Below are positions 19,565 to 31,925 of a DNA stretch of 64,000 nucleotides, in pieces. How positions within the stretch are numbered: the stretch's first letter is position 1; every line of letters starts with the position of its first letter. The notes beneath the pieces are model-generated. The model did no database searches and was not told the DNA's origin. It worked only from the letters and a program-made list of their open reading frames with translations. This stretch comes from Strigamia acuminata (Eukaryota > Arthropoda > Chilopoda > Geophilomorpha > Linotaeniidae), in assembly GCA_949358305.1 (NCBI GenBank), contig OX442314.1, positions 43,158,581 to 43,222,580 on the forward strand, in the 5' to 3' direction. Made by a program: the position numbers and the translations under genes.

Positions 19565-20012
19565 TCATGGGGGAGGGATTAGTGATGTCACTCCCCCCCA
19601 TTATCCCCATAAATCACGTGATTGGTTCGAAATTCCCAGAAGTTATTTCCCAGAGTTCCAAAAACTTTTAGTTTCTCGAAATTCCAGAATTTCTGGAAAA
19701 ATCTTAGATTTCCACATGGTTTTCCTATTGTTTCCAGGTCGCCATCTTTGGTTTTTGAAAAAATAAAAACTTTGACCACAAAAAATGATTTGATTATTTC
19801 TGTTTTTGCAGAAAAACCAACATTTTGAAAACAACAGAAGGTGATTGTTTGGTACTAGAAGTCATAGAACCAGATCATAAATGGTCTGATTCCAAAGAAA
19901 CATGACTTTTGTACTTTTTAAAAGCACTCAAATCATGTCCCAAAAGCTTCGACATTACCAAACGAATGGTTTTTACCATTGTTAAAACAACGGTAAGGTG
20001 ACACGCAAAAGC
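19565..20012. repeat. Diverged direct repeat, right member
   Basis: Partner of 17425-17905 with the same order of blocks. Divergence is far larger than between the LTRs of either dated element, so if these are LTRs the insertion is old. Confidence 0.5.
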
Positions 20013-20018
20013 GTTAAT

Positions 20019-20164
20019 TAGTCCCACAACTTTATTGTTTTGCAACAAAGAAGTAGAATACACAAAGTAATCCCACAACTTTATTGTTTTGCAACAAAGA
20101 AGTAGAATACACAAAATAATCCCACAACTTTATTGTTTTGCAACAAAGAAGTAGAATTCACAAT
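20019..20164. repeat. Three tandem copies of a ~49-bp unit
   Basis: The unit contains CCCACAACTTTATTG and CAACAAAGAAGTAGAA and occurs three times head to tail, the copies differing at only a few bases. It lies in the 5' untranslated part of the outer element. Confidence 0.85.
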
Positions 20165-21799
20165 TTAAAAAGAAGAAAGACAAGAAAAAATACAATGAAA
20201 AATGATAAAAGATGTGTGAATTTCCTAAAGAAAATCACCCCAAAACTTACGATTTTTAGCAGAAGTCTGCAGAAATAAACAGGGATATTACTAGTTCTCT
20301 CCTTCTGCCCCAAGAAAATAGCAATTGCGCCCGCTCGCCTACGCTGAGGCCTTCACCTCAGTCTGCACGAGGCTGCCTTCTCGACAGAAACGTGCCTACA
20401 CTGGAATGTCTGCTCATCCCAATGAAGTGGTTGTTTGTTTGAGACAATCAGGTACATCTTAAAAGTAAGAGGCAAACGCACCCGTCGTCCCTAGTCTCTC
20501 TGGGTCCCATCTTTCAGCTGCCATCTCGAAGCCATATCACCCTCCATTTGGTGCTGTATACCGCCCGGCATTTAAGATACATGTAACTACTGTCGGATGT
20601 GGAGTCCCAAGGAAACCATGAAAATAATAGATAGAGAAGAAAAAATTGAAGAGAAATAAAAATGAAAAAAGTGTAAATAAAAATATAAAAATCCCAAATT
20701 GCAGAGATTGCTTTAAAACTGTGGTTCGAGCACAGTCTCTACACAACCAGTAACAACTCGAAAAGTTCAAAAAAGATGAATAAAAAATTGAAAATACAGT
20801 TACAGGCTAGATTCCCAGTCTTTTTTCAAAGCTGGTAGCTACCTGAATATACAGATATCGTTCCTACGCCCTAACGAGCTCTCTGTATCATTTGGGCACT
20901 TCACCATCGGTATCCCCGTACCTCCGGCAGCCCGCCCCGCTGTCCAAGTCCCAGTCTCCACAGTTCTTGGGTTGTGTACACCAACTTGCAACTGTTTCTG
21001 ACCAGTACTTGGGACAGGGTAGGAGTTATACGAAATGAACCCGGATGAGCGCCTTGAGCAGCAGCAGGGCAATTCAGAGCTTATGAATCGCCACAGCAAC
21101 CTCCAAGCCACTTTTCCCATGCTTGCCAGCACTTCGCTGCTACCCGGATCCCATTTATTGACAACCGCTCAGTGCATCCTGAACGTTCCATGCCATGCAA
21201 CTTCCCCGTAATAGCAACCTGGATACCGGGTAATACCCTGGTCTTCAAAAGGTCTTTGTGCTCAAAGCTCAGTCCATTCTCGTCTCCTCGCCCGGCCCAT
21301 AATGGAACCATTGGCTGCAATGTGGCAATTGGATTATGCCCGCATTGGTTTTAGCGTAACCGCCTATCCCCCGTGGGTTTTGGATTGCCAGCCGTCGCCA
21401 GCGCACCTCTTCCTCTAATCGGGTTCAAAACTCTGCAGTTATAGTTTCATTACTTCACTTGGGCTTCGCACCAAGAAAATAAAAATAAAATGAAGGTTCA
21501 GAATCATATTTCCCTCCCAACCACTCAGTTTTTTAGGCTGAGCTAGAGAGAAATAGGAGACTTTTGGAAAGTATGGCTAATGTAAGTCCCTGCTTGCCAT
21601 TACCCAGGCAAGCTGGACATGCACAGCCAAAAGTTTTTGTCAAATCAGGGTCCAATGGTCAGCGATTAGCGGCCGTTTCGCTTGCTGACCCCCTGTCACA
21701 ACCATGACCAAAGAAGTTTCCCCCTCTTTTGAAAGAAAAGAGATTTGTCTAATATGGTGTTTTGCACCATCAGTAAACAAAAATTTTTCGCCAGAGAGT
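20165..21799. other. Outer element 5' internal region, no coding recognised
   Basis: About 1.6 kb between the 49-bp repeats and the PBS. Two GC-richer stretches (20320-20600 and 20870-21420) stand out from AT-rich surroundings. Minus-strand frames cross them, the longest near 21081-21320 (79 residues), but I recognise no domain. Confidence 0.4.
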
Positions 21800-21822
21800 T
21801 CAAAATCTCGGACGGGCCCACA
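21800..21822 (-). promoter_or_regulatory. Primer binding site of the outer element
   Basis: Just inside the right LTR the minus strand reads TGGGCCCGTCCGAGATTT, then TGAAC. The complement resembles a tRNA 3' half: a T-loop-like GTTCAAA, a paired stem, then CCA. Confidence 0.65.
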
Positions 21823-21824
21823 AT

Positions 21825-22440
21825 TGTGAGTGTTCGGACGGACGCCACGTGGTCTGGGGAGGACCACGAGGCGCTGGACGCAACACACACAATGATTAAA
21901 TCCACGAAATACACGAAAGACACAAGTTTAGGTTTTGGTTATTACTTTATTGTTGTCTAGGGGTATGATATGGTGTCTCAAGGTGTATTTCCCAAATGTA
22001 ATAGCGGTTTTGCCGCTATTCCTGATTGACCACGTGTCACGGCAATCGGTAGATCGCCATGACACGCGAGATCGGTTTTACGCAGTTTGTGCCGCGTCGT
22101 CGCAACGTTCTTTAGAAACGTGCGGCGAACACGGCGTGTTGGACGCTCAGGTCCCGACCGGCGACAGCATTGCTGCGTCGGTCCTTCGGGTCTCTCTTGC
22201 GATCAGCATTGCGAAGAAGGTCAGAACGCGACCGTTCGCCATGCTGGTCCAGAATCAACTGTCGGGCTACTGCGGGGCCCACCACTTCCGGTTCCCAATT
22301 GGCCGGAGCCAACGACCGACAGCTCCACCTGGTGCGGGGGACCGCGCCAGGTCGCGCACGAGAAACACGAGGTGCGCGAGAGCTTGGAAGCGCCGTGTGT
22401 CGCAGTGAAGTGACACAGGCTGAGTGAACAGCTGGTCACA
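21825..22440 (-). repeat. Right (5') LTR of the outer element, intact
   Basis: 616 bp, TGTGAGTG...GTCACA, followed by the target duplication aagt (22441-22444). It shows the uninterrupted sequence at the site where the young element entered the other LTR. Confidence 0.92.
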
Positions 22441-23165
<725 letters not shown>

Positions 23166-23171
23166 ACCCGA

Positions 23172-23216
23172 TTTCTTACGACTCGCCTCTTTTCCATTTC
23201 CCAAAATTCCACCAAT
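23172..23216 (-). pseudogene. Fragment of the CXXC gene
   Basis: About 45 bases match 35763-35808 (the NGKEASRKRS coding part of the CXXC gene) almost exactly. Here they sit directly after a truncated MITE end, so a piece of that gene has been carried into copy 1. Confidence 0.6.
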
Positions 23217-23640
23217 AAGAAATGCAGCGCAACACATTCATTTTGTTTCTCCATTAAATTTCTAAGCCTCGCAGTAAGGACACACTACAGTCATAGTGCC
23301 GATGAGAACACGCCGGCTCAAACTGTAATCATCAGCCGGAATGCAAGGCGATTGTAATCCGTAGAGGTAATCAAAACACAAAATAAAGTTGCTCACGTGA
23401 AATATTCTAGGTCCTTGGTCACTCCTTGTCTTTGTTGGCGAAAGCTTGATCAGTAGGACGATTGTATTTGTACGTGTACGTGTGTTCAGTTTGGTTCTTG
23501 TGTTGGTTCTGCCCGTTCTGCCCACTCTGTGCCGAGGCAAATTCCTCTTCTGCACAAAAGCGGGGTGACAGGTGACCAAAGTCATCCAATGGTGGGTGAG
23601 TCGCGTCACCCATACCCCCTCAGGGCAGACACCTGTCCAT

Positions 23641-23930
23641 TGACTAGATATCACCGTGAACCAAGGATAACATGGGCACGTATCTGTGTGTTATTTTCTA
23701 TTGATTCGGTAAGCTGTGCGCTGATTGGATGACAACAATCACGTGTCATGCATTGCTTGCCGACTAAGCACATTTGTTTCTTGTTGTCATCCCAGAATAC
23801 AGTGCAGCTATTAGCCGCACTGTATTCTGGGATGACAACAAGAAACAAATGTGCTTGGTGGCGCCATCGGTGGCAAAACGCATTGGACATGTTGATACAT
23901 GTCCATGTTATCCTTGGTTCATGATATCAC
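23641..23930. repeat. Foldback element with perfect 40-bp core arms
   Basis: 23766-23805 is the exact reverse complement of 23817-23856, with an 11-base spacer. Further out, 23645-23676 (GATATCAC..GAACCAAGGATAACATG) pairs imperfectly with 23900-23927, so the whole 290-bp stretch can fold back. Confidence 0.85.
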
Positions 23931-25530
23931 TGCCCCAAGGGAAGGGAGGTGCAGCCACCACTCCCCCCACACCTGTAAGTGGGTCACGGAGAAACTGCTC
24001 CGTTTTTTACCCACCCCAGTAGGGTCACTACAACCCTAATTAGTATTAATAAAAACTCTACTAACAAAATAAACCACCAATAGACTTTTCTCGAGAATCT
24101 GTTGACAAGAGACTTGCTGGAAGTGGTGGGGCACATGCTTCTGGAATGGGCATCAAGGAGCCAACTGGCGGATATTGTCAGTTATAGGGGCGGATCTGTG
24201 CAGCAGCCGCCTCAGAGACCAAAAATCGGTTGACAGTGACAGTGTCGCCCGGGAGAACCTAAAATCTTTCAGGAAGAGAAAAACTTGTTCAGTCCACTAT
24301 GTCCCAGAAATTTTTATGCAAAGTCAACTCTTAAATCCACCTCATCCAAATCTTAAAATCTCCATGCCTCAATGCTTTTGGACTTTCGCATGCGACGCAC
24401 TTCTTGGTTTCGTTACTTAAATGCCCCCATCTCAAACAAAGGGGTCACAATTCAAAGTGGGTGGCATGAGTATAATTCCTGTAAGTAAATTAACCTCTTT
24501 TGCTGAAAAAGCCCAAAAAAAGAGCTTTAAGGTCATGTGCATTAAGCTTAACAACATGGTTTTTTAACAAAAATTCACTGTTTCATCGAGTAAATTGTCC
24601 TTTTTTCCAGCCAACTCTAAAATTGCTACCACGAAAGTCAGATCGAGGGGTCATGTTGTCGTGAATGTGTTCGGGCGAAGCATCCACCTGCTAAAACCGT
24701 AAATGTAAAATTGTATTTAAAGAAAGGACCACAAATGCAATTCGTTGGTTGAATGAAAAAAAGAATGTTTATGCGCCATATACTTGTAAGACACTACAAC
24801 AAGATATTGGATATTGGATATTTCCCTTCTAGTTTTCGACATAAAGTTGCCATTACGTTGTTGCAGTGAATGACACATTTTCCATGGAATACTGTGAAAT
24901 AAAATAAATACGGAGTAATTAGTATTTAGGAATAAATGATTTACACACTAATTAACTTACAGGCAAATGATACTTCAAATTGCTCGACTGTAAATGCCAG
25001 TGTTGTATCTCGTTCACCAAATCGCGAACTAGTTCAAGTTCGCGTTCACCACCGTCTGAACTAAAAATGGTAGTTTATGTTCACGTTCACTACCATTTTT
25101 TTCAAAGTGAACTAAGTTCAAGTTCACGAACTTGAACCAATGTACCGGATGTACCAATGTACCAATGCACCGGATGCTGCCAGCCATCACTTTTGCATAC
25201 ATACATGTGAATGCATCGACTTGGTCGCAATTGACCAACAACGGGAAAATGCCGTTCGAGACGACCATTTTGAGCACTACTTTGGCATCTGCGATTATAA
25301 CAGCACTATGGACGGCTGTCATCGACGACATCCTCTTATTGATGAAAGCAAGAGATGTAATAACGCTCCACCACCAATAGCGGGTCGAAATCGAACACCA
25401 GTGGCCAGGGTCAGATAGGGCCAAACGTGCGAGCACTGCATGCACGCTGGTGGGGTGTGTTGCCAGATGTAATGCGCGAGACTTGTGGTGATCTCAAATT
25501 ATAATCACCATTTAGGAAATAAATTTATTT
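23931..25530. other. Noncoding stretch with a hAT-like end
   Basis: No gene is supported. At 24998 a CAGTGTTG end is followed by repeated GTTCAC/GTGAAC and GTTCGCGAAC-type palindromes to about 25135, as in the hAT-like MITEs elsewhere in the window; the other end is missing. A short run of GTACCAATGCACCGGATG-like repeats follows. Confidence 0.45.
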
Positions 25531-26040
25531 ATTTTTTAAATAATTTGGCCTAGTGTCACCTGGTGACGGGTTTCGATACTAGAACACTTATCTAGACACA
25601 GAGGAGTCGCTTCAACACTTGTTCTCTTACACAGTGGTTCAAGCAGCATATTGGTGCTGGAAAAGGGGGGAGAAATTTTCCATTGAGGAATGGGGTATGC
25701 TATTGTCGCAAATAAAGCAATCGCAAAATTCAAAATCGCAAAATTCGCATTGTCTGCATCCAAAACGCAACGCGAGGCCACTGGACTTTTATGGTTTTCC
25801 ATTAGAAGATGAATAGTGCGTGTTGTTTATTAATTTGCTTAAATTTCATCATTTAAACTAACGACTCGATAAACGACCATTTTACAAGATAATTACTCTC
25901 GGACTCTGTAAAATTTAACTTGAAAAATTAAAACATTAAAAAAAAAAGTTAATAAGAAAAGAAAAAAAATATACTTTTGACATTTTGCTAAATTATTCTT
26001 CCTTTTAAAAATTAAAAATAAAAATATAAAAATAAAAATT

Positions 26041-26115
26041 TGCATTGTTGGAGACATCGGAAATTGAACCTGGGTCTTTTCACTGACAAGTGAGTAACGT
26101 CCCCGACCGACCCAA
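26041..26115 (-). other. tRNA-like sequence, possible SINE head
   Basis: The minus strand reads CTTGTCAG in an anticodon-loop-like position and GGTTCAAT in a T-loop-like position. This resembles the 3' half of a tRNA (anticodon GTC), but the anticodon stem pairs imperfectly and I see no complete cloverleaf. A tRNA pseudogene or SINE fragment is likelier than a functional gene. Confidence 0.3.
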
Positions 26116-26357
26116 AAACCACCCAAAACCGAATTTTCATCAACAAAAATCTACTTTCTAAAATTCCAAATCATTAAATAAAAATTACAAAAAAAAAAAA
26201 AAAAAAAAACTCCTTTCATTACAGTCACAAAAATGTCTGTTTTTTTACTACTAAAATAGCAAAAGAGCATTTCAAAAACTCTCTTGTCATTATTACGTGA
26301 GTATGTATGTACCAAACCATGGTAATTAGTTTCCAGGCTGCCATGGCGAAGACCATA

Positions 26358-26576
26358 TATCCAGGCGCGGATCTAGCTTTTCGGGGGCCCTGGGCTTGAG
26401 GTTTTTTGGAGCCTCTTTATCAAAATTTGTAATAGCAACCTATCTTCTTTTTTCTTTTTTTTAGTGGCTTTTTTTTTTTTAAGTACATCGCCTTGTCTTG
26501 CGGTCCCCCTAGATTTTGGGGGCCCTGGGCTCAAGCCCCATTGGCCATATGCTAGATACGTAACCTGACCATACCA
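26358..26576. mobile_element. 219-bp insertion with 7-bp target duplication
   Basis: The repeat GACCATA flanks it (26351-26357 and 26577-26583), and copy 3 has the empty site at about 31556. Its ends contain GGGGGCCCTGGGCTTGAG and GGGGGCCCTGGGCTCAAG in direct orientation. No coding capacity. It is a SINE-like or other short non-autonomous element of unknown class. Confidence 0.7.
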
Positions 26577-27510
26577 GTCACTATAGCACTGTAATTCATC
26601 TGTAATTGACCTGCACGATGTGTAATCAAACAGAGATTTATTTTTTCCATTAATTGCATTTAATGTAGTGGATAACAGCTGAGATAACTTATTTCGTATA
26701 ATATTTTATAATATTTATTTTATAATATTTATAATATTTTTTCAACTTTTATTTTATAATGTTATAATTTTGCAATATTATTTTAAGTGTTTAGATAAAA
26801 ATGAAAAGAATCAATACAAAAAGAAAAAAACAAAATAACTAATACAAAAACTTATCATCAATTGCTCGCTTAAGAAGTAATTTCTAAAGCTATTCCTAAA
26901 TAAGTGAAATTGCATGTAAGCAAATTATTGTAGGCTATTATTCTGGCTTTTATTGTTTTGTATTGCTTGTACAACATGAAAATAATAATCCAACACGTAA
27001 AAATATGTTCAAATATTTCCAAAAGCTGAACAGGATGTAATGATTTAATGAAAGTTAATAAACAAAAGGAGAAATAAATAATTTCCGACCTGTTCCCTTG
27101 TGCGCATAAAATAAATGGTAAGATGTTTATCAAATCAGTCGTGTTAGAAATTTATATAATATTATATTAGAAAATTAAGATCCAATCATCCCACAGAATT
27201 CGTCATGAATTTCTAATCTATTTTTAATTAAATGATGGCTTGCACATTTGCAGGTAATTTTGCTCCAGAAAATTCATTATCTTCGCTTTGCACCAATTGG
27301 CTAAACTCGATCACGTGCGATACTCCATGATCCTACTTAAACGCATTGGAAAATAGGTAATGCACACTCGACAAGAAATTTTGCCGAACACGCTCCATTT
27401 CGAGAAATCCATCGTTCAATTCTGAAAACACGTAAGAAAATAGAAATTACACATCTAAACTGCTATTACATTAATTCTCTAATTTTTCTAGCGATCCATT
27501 AAGAAAAACT

Positions 27511-28225
27511 ATGGCCAAGTTTACTATTCTTCTGCTGCTGTGTGCTTTCTTGATGCTTGCTCAACTTGTTGATGGGTAAATAACCAAAAACCTAGTTGTT
27601 TTAGAACTAAAAGTTAAGTGCGTGCTTCTTCTCCGTCTTCCTGAGCCAAGTAAGCTTACAAGCCATTAAAAGAAACTGAGACAGTTTCCAATGTCCGTGT
27701 TTACACAAACATTGTGTAAACTTGTTGGGACGCATGCTCACATAAATAAGAACCAGGGAGTGCAGATTGTTTGGTTTTAGGCCTTTAATCGTTGTCTAGA
27801 GGTTGGAATCCTCCAGTCTACCCACATGCTGGCCGTGCCGCGTAGTTTGCGATAGATAAGTTATACTTGAATGAAAACTAATGGGAACCAACTTCATTCA
27901 TTATCTAAACGATTGAGTATAATCAAAAATATCAGTTGATGAGCAGAAAGAGAAGAAGATCCAAATCACAATCTGTTGGTTCAACTCTATGAATGCAATG
28001 CACCAAACGCACATTCCACAATGAACTTTGCACCTGTATTCCGTATTCCTTAAGCTCCTGTAAATCTCATGTAAATCAAGTGTTAACTCAAATCGTTTTT
28101 CTTCCAGAGCTTGTAAAGGATTCTGGGGGACGTGTAATGTTGATAGTGACTGCTGCACCGGAAAATGCGGAAAAGTGTCCCTTTGTATATGGGCTCTCAA
28201 GGACGTAATAGATAAAATAGGTTGA
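27511..28225 (+). CDS. Secreted inhibitor-cystine-knot (knottin) peptide, copy 2
   Basis: Coding exons 27511-27575 and 28108-28225 give 60 residues; a 5'UTR intron lies at 27432-27491. A signal peptide in exon 1 is followed directly by the mature peptide with spacing C-X6-C-X5-CC-X3-C-X5-C, as in copies 1 and 3. After Cys6 comes an 11-residue amphipathic tail (WALKDVIDKIG) ending in Gly, a possible amidation signal. Residues between cysteines differ strongly from copies 1 and 3, whereas signal, introns and UTRs are nearly identical: the usual picture of a diversifying secreted-peptide family. Target and function are not readable from sequence. Confidence 0.78.
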
Positions 28226-28603
28226 CCAATTTGGACAAGTCCTACTGTATATCGCTAGAGCATCAATATACATATACTAGTAGATAAATAAAGATGTACT
28301 TCTAATGCAAATCGGAATTATTTATTAACACTCGTAACACAAACACAAGCAATTTACACTTTGCTCATTGAAAGAAAACCAAGTGCGAAGAATAATTTCC
28401 TCAACAGAAACATCAAGTTAATAAATGCCAACCAAACTGATACAATTAAGTAGTAATGATGTATGCTATAAATTTCTGGCTACGTGTCACGTTGTTAGGT
28501 TTTAGGTTTTAGGTTTTAGCGTTTAACGGGCGATGAATTACCGGTAAATAAATTGTGCTTGAAATTCTAAACAAAAATGTGTATCTAAAATGATGGATCT
28601 AAC

Positions 28604-29507
28604 TAGTGTTGGGCACGGTACAGTACCGGTACCGGCGGTACCAGTAACGGCGGTACCGGTACTGTACCGCAGCCTGTACCGCGGTACTTTTGTTCAAGCT
28701 GAGTACCGGTACCGCGTTACTTTTTGCAGTCCCCGGTAGTACCGGGTACTTGTACCGCGTTACTTTTTGCAGTCCCCGGTAGTACCGGGTACTTGTACCG
28801 CGGTACTTTCGGCGCAATGCAGTACCGGTACCGTGAATTTGCGGTACTCTCGCGGTACTCGAGAAAACGCGAGAAACGCGAGATTCTCGCGTTTTCTCCC
28901 GTTTTCAACGTTAAAAGTGTATGTTTTATTGTTTACACTCGTTTGAAACGAGTAATACAACTGGAAACGAGTCGTTTCCAGTTGTATTACTAATAAAACA
29001 CTTTAAAAGTTAATTTGTACATTCTTCGTTTTTTTTTTTATTACTTTAAATCATTGTTTTATTGTTTACACTCGTTTACACCCGTTTGATGTGGCTAGCT
29101 GGCTATGACAACTCAAATAAAACAAAAATTAAACTTTAAAATCAATAAAATCAAATTAAAAGTTTATTATTAATAAGCTTTCAATGTGATTTTAAAGGTT
29201 GTTGATGTTTATACTCACTTTGAATGAGTGTAAACATCAACTTTTTTAAAAAAAATGGAAAACGAGAGAAAACACGAGAATCTCGTGTTTTCTCGCGTTT
29301 TCTCGAGTACCGCGAGAGTACCGCAAAATCCCGGTACCGGTACTGTATCGGGACCGCGGTACAATTTGCGGAAGCCGGATGTACCGCGTGCCGGTAACGC
29401 GGTACCGCACTAGGTACCGCGTACCGGGACCGCGGTACTTTCATCGCTGGCGCAAGTACCGCATAAATGTACCGCGGTACTCGTTGGGGGTACCGTGCCC
29501 AACACTG
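28604..29507. mobile_element. hAT-like MITE rich in GTACCG motifs
   Basis: Terminal inverted repeats read TAGTGTTGGGCACGGTAC on the left and CAGTGTTGGGCACGGTAC on the right (reverse complement). The 8-bp target duplication GATCTAAC lies at 28596-28603 and 29508-29515, with the empty site in copy 3 near 34208. Both arms are packed with GGTACCG/GTACCGCGGTAC palindromes and mirrored CGAGAAAACGCGAGA blocks. There is no transposase. Confidence 0.88.
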
Positions 29508-29667
29508 GATCTAACAAACTAAATTTATTTCTATTAAACAACCCGCCGTAATTAACTGGTGATAGATAATGTAGTTATAGATTTGTAATTGTCCTGGTCT
29601 AGGCCAAATTGATTACGAAAACTAACAAATAAAATAAAATATCACCAATAAGCCCAATTAGCTGTAG

Positions 29668-30164
29668 TTAACCCTTCCAACTTGAATGGATCACATGGGC
29701 AAAATTTGACCCAGATTCTGCGCATGCGCAACATCCAGGTCCAATTGAATTTCAAAGGAATTTAGCAAACACATGTGCTTGACCATAACAAAGATGGCCA
29801 CCACAGCACATGGACACATGCAAGTGTTACTTTGCAATTAATTTTATATACATTTAGATTAATTTTATCAGCATTACGATCAATTTTATATAAATCTTGA
29901 TTTACTTTATTTCTATTTCACCAACAAACAACATTGCGTTTATGTCCTCTAGACTCCTAAGATGGGCCATTTTTGACCCAGTTAATCTTTGGTTTCAAAT
30001 TATAAACAAAATAAAAAAAATTTTAATTGTGGTATAGTGTCTAGCGATGTTTCAAAGGAATAGTCAGCAAAAATCAGATAAAAAATAAATTATTTCACAT
30101 AAAAAAAAATGTTATTTTAAAAATGGTATCACAAAAAGACCCATCTTAGGGGTAGAAGGGTTAA
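29668..30164. mobile_element. piggyBac-like MITE, copy 2
   Basis: Flanked by TTAA on both sides, with inverted ends CCCTTCC.AC and GT.GAAGGG. Inner mirrored phrases include AAGATGGGCCATTTTTGACC and AAAGACCCATCTTA. No coding. It sits at the same place as 34762-35288, so it predates the duplication. Confidence 0.65.
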
Positions 30165-30486
30165 ATGAAAACGTTTGCTAAATAAAGTCAATTTATTGTA
30201 AATGTACGGATGTTTTTTCAGAGTGAGCGAGTGATGCTGCAGTAAAGCTTTGAGGGGGTGTTTGTCAGAAAGCCATTCCTGGGCCAATTTTTAGTACCAT
30301 AACGTACCGTATTTAATCGATGAATAGCCGCGACTATTATTCAAAACTGCCATTTTTGTCAGCAACTACAATTTCGGATTAAATAAATAAATAAATAATG
30401 TAACAAACGAAGTCTGAACGTCACGAACAAAGTATACGACAGAAATTACCAGTTGACCAGTGAAATTGACAGGATAAAAGACAGAA

Positions 30487-30909
30487 TTGGAAGAATTACT
30501 CATCATGTTACATGATTCTAAGATTTGTTACGGAGGCCCTAACAAGGAACAATTCCCGGGTATTTCTCCTGAATCTGCACATGTTGGCTGTATGGGCAGA
30601 TGGAGACACAAGAAGTGCTCATTTTTGTGCAGTAATGACTCAAACACTTTTGGCTACTCGAACACTTGCAGTTTCTGTAAAAATTTAGATAAAACACTTT
30701 TAAACATACTTTACAGGAAGAAAACTACTACCAAAGTTTTTAGAGTTAGGTGTTTGGTTTCACCTACTGAACGTGCACAGATCAACCTAATTCGAAAAGC
30801 AACAAAAATCGAACGCAGAGCAAGGCAACGGCTGAATCTCAAGGTGACAGTTCTCAAAAGACAGCTGGAAAGCTTGAAGCAAGAATGTGCAGGAAAAAAA
30901 TTAGAGTAA
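30487..30909 (+). pseudogene. Transposon-type Cys/coiled-coil ORF fragment
   Basis: A 140-residue frame. The N-terminal part has spaced cysteines (CMGRWRHKKCSFLC, then CSFCKNL) and the C-terminal third is a charged coiled coil. The layout resembles regions of transposon-derived proteins, but I cannot name the family. It ends within the duplicated segment and has no counterpart in copies 1 or 3, so it is probably a relic of an insertion. Confidence 0.4.
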
Positions 30910-31925
30910 ATCAGAATAAATAGTATTTTTGAAATGTCGGTATGAATCAAACAACAACTTTGTTGGTCAAAATTATGTCAAAATTGCTTGTGTCCAGAAC
31001 CCTAAATTATAGTATTCTTGTATTATTGTATTGTTCAAATAAAAACATTTCAAAATGATGGTCCCATAAAACATTACTCACTTAAGTTCATTTACCCAGA
31101 TCGCAGCACACATACACACAGCACAGTATACTATGAATCACATATGCCTAGTGTCACCTGGTGACAAGTTTCGATACTAGAACACTTACCGGTATCTAGA
31201 CACAGAGGAGTCGCTTCAACACCTGTTCTCTTACAAAGTGGTTCAAGCAGCATATTGGTGCTGGAAAAGGGTCGAGAAGTTTTCCGTTGAGGAATGGGGG
31301 ATGCTATTGTCGCGATCGACCTAAAAACCACCCAAAACCAAATTTTCATAAACAAAAAATCCACTTTCTAAAATTCCAAATCATTAAATAAAAATTTAAA
31401 AAAAAAAAAAAAAAAAACTCCTTTCATTACAGTTACAAAAATGTCTGTTTTGACTACTAAAATAGCAAAACAACATTTCAAAAACTCTCTTGTCATTATT
31501 ACGTGAGTATGTATGTTCCAAAGCATGGTAATCAGTCTCCAGGCTGCCATGGTGAAGACCATACCAGTCACTATACCACTTTACTTCATCTGTAATCGAC
31601 TTGCACGATGTGTAATCAAACAGAGATTTATTTTATTTCATTAATGGCATTTAATGTACTGGATAACAGCTGAGATAACTTATTTCGTATAATATTTTAT
31701 AATATTTATTTTATAATATTTATAATACTTTTTAACTTTTATTTTATAATATTTATAATACTTTTTAACTTTTATTTTATAATATTTATAATATTTTTTC
31801 AACTTTTATTTTATAATATTTTTAATATTTTTTTAACCTTTATTTAATATGTTATAATTTTGCAAGTGTTTAGATAAAAATAAAGTTGTCTGTATTCTAG
31901 TTCACACATACAATGTTGTACATGA

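Larger units (their letters stand above)
2146..22440 (-). mobile_element. Outer LTR retrotransposon, degenerate, split by the younger element
   Basis: The 616-bp right LTR (21825-22440) is intact. The left LTR is the same sequence cut into 2146-2371 and 14829-15218. Ends are TG...CA. The 4-bp target duplication aagt (2142-2145 and 22441-22444) is confirmed by empty sites in the other duplicated segments near 28410 and 34041. Coding remnants on the minus strand, in element order, are a truncated gag (18153-19355), a pol tail (about 16820-17400) and a third ORF (15602-16508). Protease, reverse transcriptase and RNase H are not visible, so it is non-autonomous. PPT and PBS positions agree with minus orientation. 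Confidence 0.85.
25548..31140 (+). repeat. Knottin segmental duplication, copy 2
   Basis: Begins at GGCCTAGTGTCACCTGGTGA. Copy 3 begins with the same block at 31147, so the two lie head to tail about 5.6 kb apart. It contains knottin 2 and has gained a 219-bp insert (26358-26576) and a 904-bp hAT-like MITE (28604-29507). Its start carries a conserved minus-strand frame around SSTNMLLEPLCKRT that I do not recognise. Confidence 0.8.

Noticed and set aside
20870-21420. GC-rich stretch considered as an rRNA or host-gene fragment
   Set aside because: I could not match it to any rRNA segment or protein family with confidence, so it is left as unidentified.
26041-26115. Functional tRNA-Asp gene
   Set aside because: Only the 3' half resembles a tRNA, the anticodon stem pairs poorly, and no 5' half was found.
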